From NCBI GenBank assembly GCA_913045395.1, contig CAJWPV010000103.1, positions 1 to 5,946 on the forward strand: DNA of 5,946 nt, read 5' to 3'. Positions 5,405 to 5,946 of the stretch are shown piece after piece. How positions within the stretch are numbered: the stretch's first letter is position 1; each line of letters begins with the position of its first letter. The notes under the pieces were generated by a model, which did no database searches, was not told the origin of the DNA, and saw only the letters and a program-made list of their open reading frames with translations. The translations under genes were made by a program, and so were the position numbers. The DNA comes from an uncultured Verrucomicrobiota bacterium. Lineage in GTDB: Bacteria; Verrucomicrobiota; Verrucomicrobiia; Limisphaerales; UBA1096.

Positions 5405-5946
5405 ATGATCACGATACCAGGAGAACTAGGCAAGGACTTGTGCGATCCACACTTGAAGGTGACCCGTCGCGACCTGCTGCGCATTGGCGGCTCGAGCATG
5501 CTAGGCCTCGGCTTGGCCAACATGTTCAAGCTTCAGGCGATGGCGGCTAGTTCCGGGCATGTGGGTGGCCCCGGCTGGGGTAAGGCCAAGCACGTCATCC
5601 TCTGCTATTTGCAGGGCGGCCCGAGCCATCTTGACTTGTGGGATCCAAAACCGGATTCACCCGAAAATGTCCGCAGCATTTTTAAGCCGATCCCGACGAA
5701 GATCCCCGGAATCAATTTTACTGAGATCATGCCCAAACTGGCGAAGGTCAACGACAAGATGACCATGATCCGCTCAATGGGCTATACGCCCAACGGCCTG
5801 TTCAACCACACGGCGGCCATCTATCAGATGATGACCGGCTACACGACTGACAAGGTCAGCCCGTCCGGCCAGCTCGAGCCGCCTAGCCCGAAGGACTTCC
5901 CGAATTTTGGATCGCAGATCATCAGGCTCAAACCGCCGACCGAGCC
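5405..5946 (+). CDS. DUF1501 family exported protein, N-terminal 180 residues (partial)
   Basis: Open from the ATG at 5405 to the right edge. DUF1501 proteins belong near the alkaline phosphatase/sulfatase-like superfamily. Their substrate is unknown, and they are usually encoded directly beside DUF1549/DUF1553 genes, as here. The N-terminus has a twin-arginine leader: [11 protein letters not shown] (residues 19-29), followed by a hydrophobic stretch ([12 protein letters not shown]) and an Ala-rich end (AMAASS), suggesting export already folded. The family core follows: [20 protein letters not shown] (63-82), in which H75, D77 and D80 are candidate metal ligands, then [26 protein letters not shown] (100-125) and [14 protein letters not shown] (133-146) with H135. 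Family members are usually over 400 residues, so more than half the gene is missing. The spacing of 53 bases suggests co-transcription with the upstream gene, though a promoter may also lie in the gap. Confidence 0.92.
   Translation, partial: MITIPGELGKDLCDPHLKVTRRDLLRIGGSSMLGLGLANMFKLQAMAASSGHVGGPGWGKAKHVILCYLQGGPSHLDLWDPKPDSPENVRSIFKPIPTKIPGINFTEIMPKLAKVNDKMTMIRSMGYTPNGLFNHTAAIYQMMTGYTTDKVSPSGQLEPPSPKDFPNFGSQIIRLKPPTE

Overview
The window looks like chromosomal DNA from a member of the Planctomycetes-Verrucomicrobia group, possibly a marine or metagenome-derived lineage. The reason is the gene pair filling most of it: a very large exported protein with planctomycete-type cytochrome and PSD1 domains (DUF1549/DUF1553), followed directly by a DUF1501 gene. 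Such pairs occur in large numbers in these genomes and are rare elsewhere. The sequence does not settle the genus or choose between Planctomycetota and Verrucomicrobiota.

Layout. Positions 1-186 (minus strand) hold the start of an exported Kelch/mutarotase-type protein that runs off the left edge. Positions 187-350 are a divergent intergenic region with A-tracts, an imperfect dyad and a leader hairpin. Positions 351-5351 (plus) encode one uninterrupted 1666-residue protein. It carries, in order: a Sec signal peptide, a monohaem cytochrome-like domain (CxxCH), a seven-repeat WD40 propeller, a bacterial Ig-like domain, a second cytochrome-like domain with an unusual CX4CH motif, a second Ig-like domain, DUF1549 with a third CxxCH, and DUF1553. 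A coiled-coil/beta-sandwich/coiled-coil insertion splits the end of DUF1553. Positions 5352-5404 are a short spacer with a good Shine-Dalgarno sequence, a candidate internal promoter and a 10-bp palindrome. Positions 5405-5946 hold the first 180 codons of the DUF1501 gene, with a Tat-type leader, running off the right edge.

How the genes may work together. All three products carry export signals. The large protein (Sec, apo-haem binding sites) and the DUF1501 protein (Tat, probably folded and metal-loaded before export) probably meet outside the cytoplasmic membrane. The reaction of PSD1/DUF1501 pairs is unknown to me. The haem motifs suggest redox chemistry. The propeller, Ig-like modules and sugar-binding-like insertion suggest binding to a large substrate or surface, and the divergent mutarotase-type gene hints at carbohydrate. 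That functional link is inference. I see no tRNA, rRNA, CRISPR array, insertion sequence or convincing terminator.
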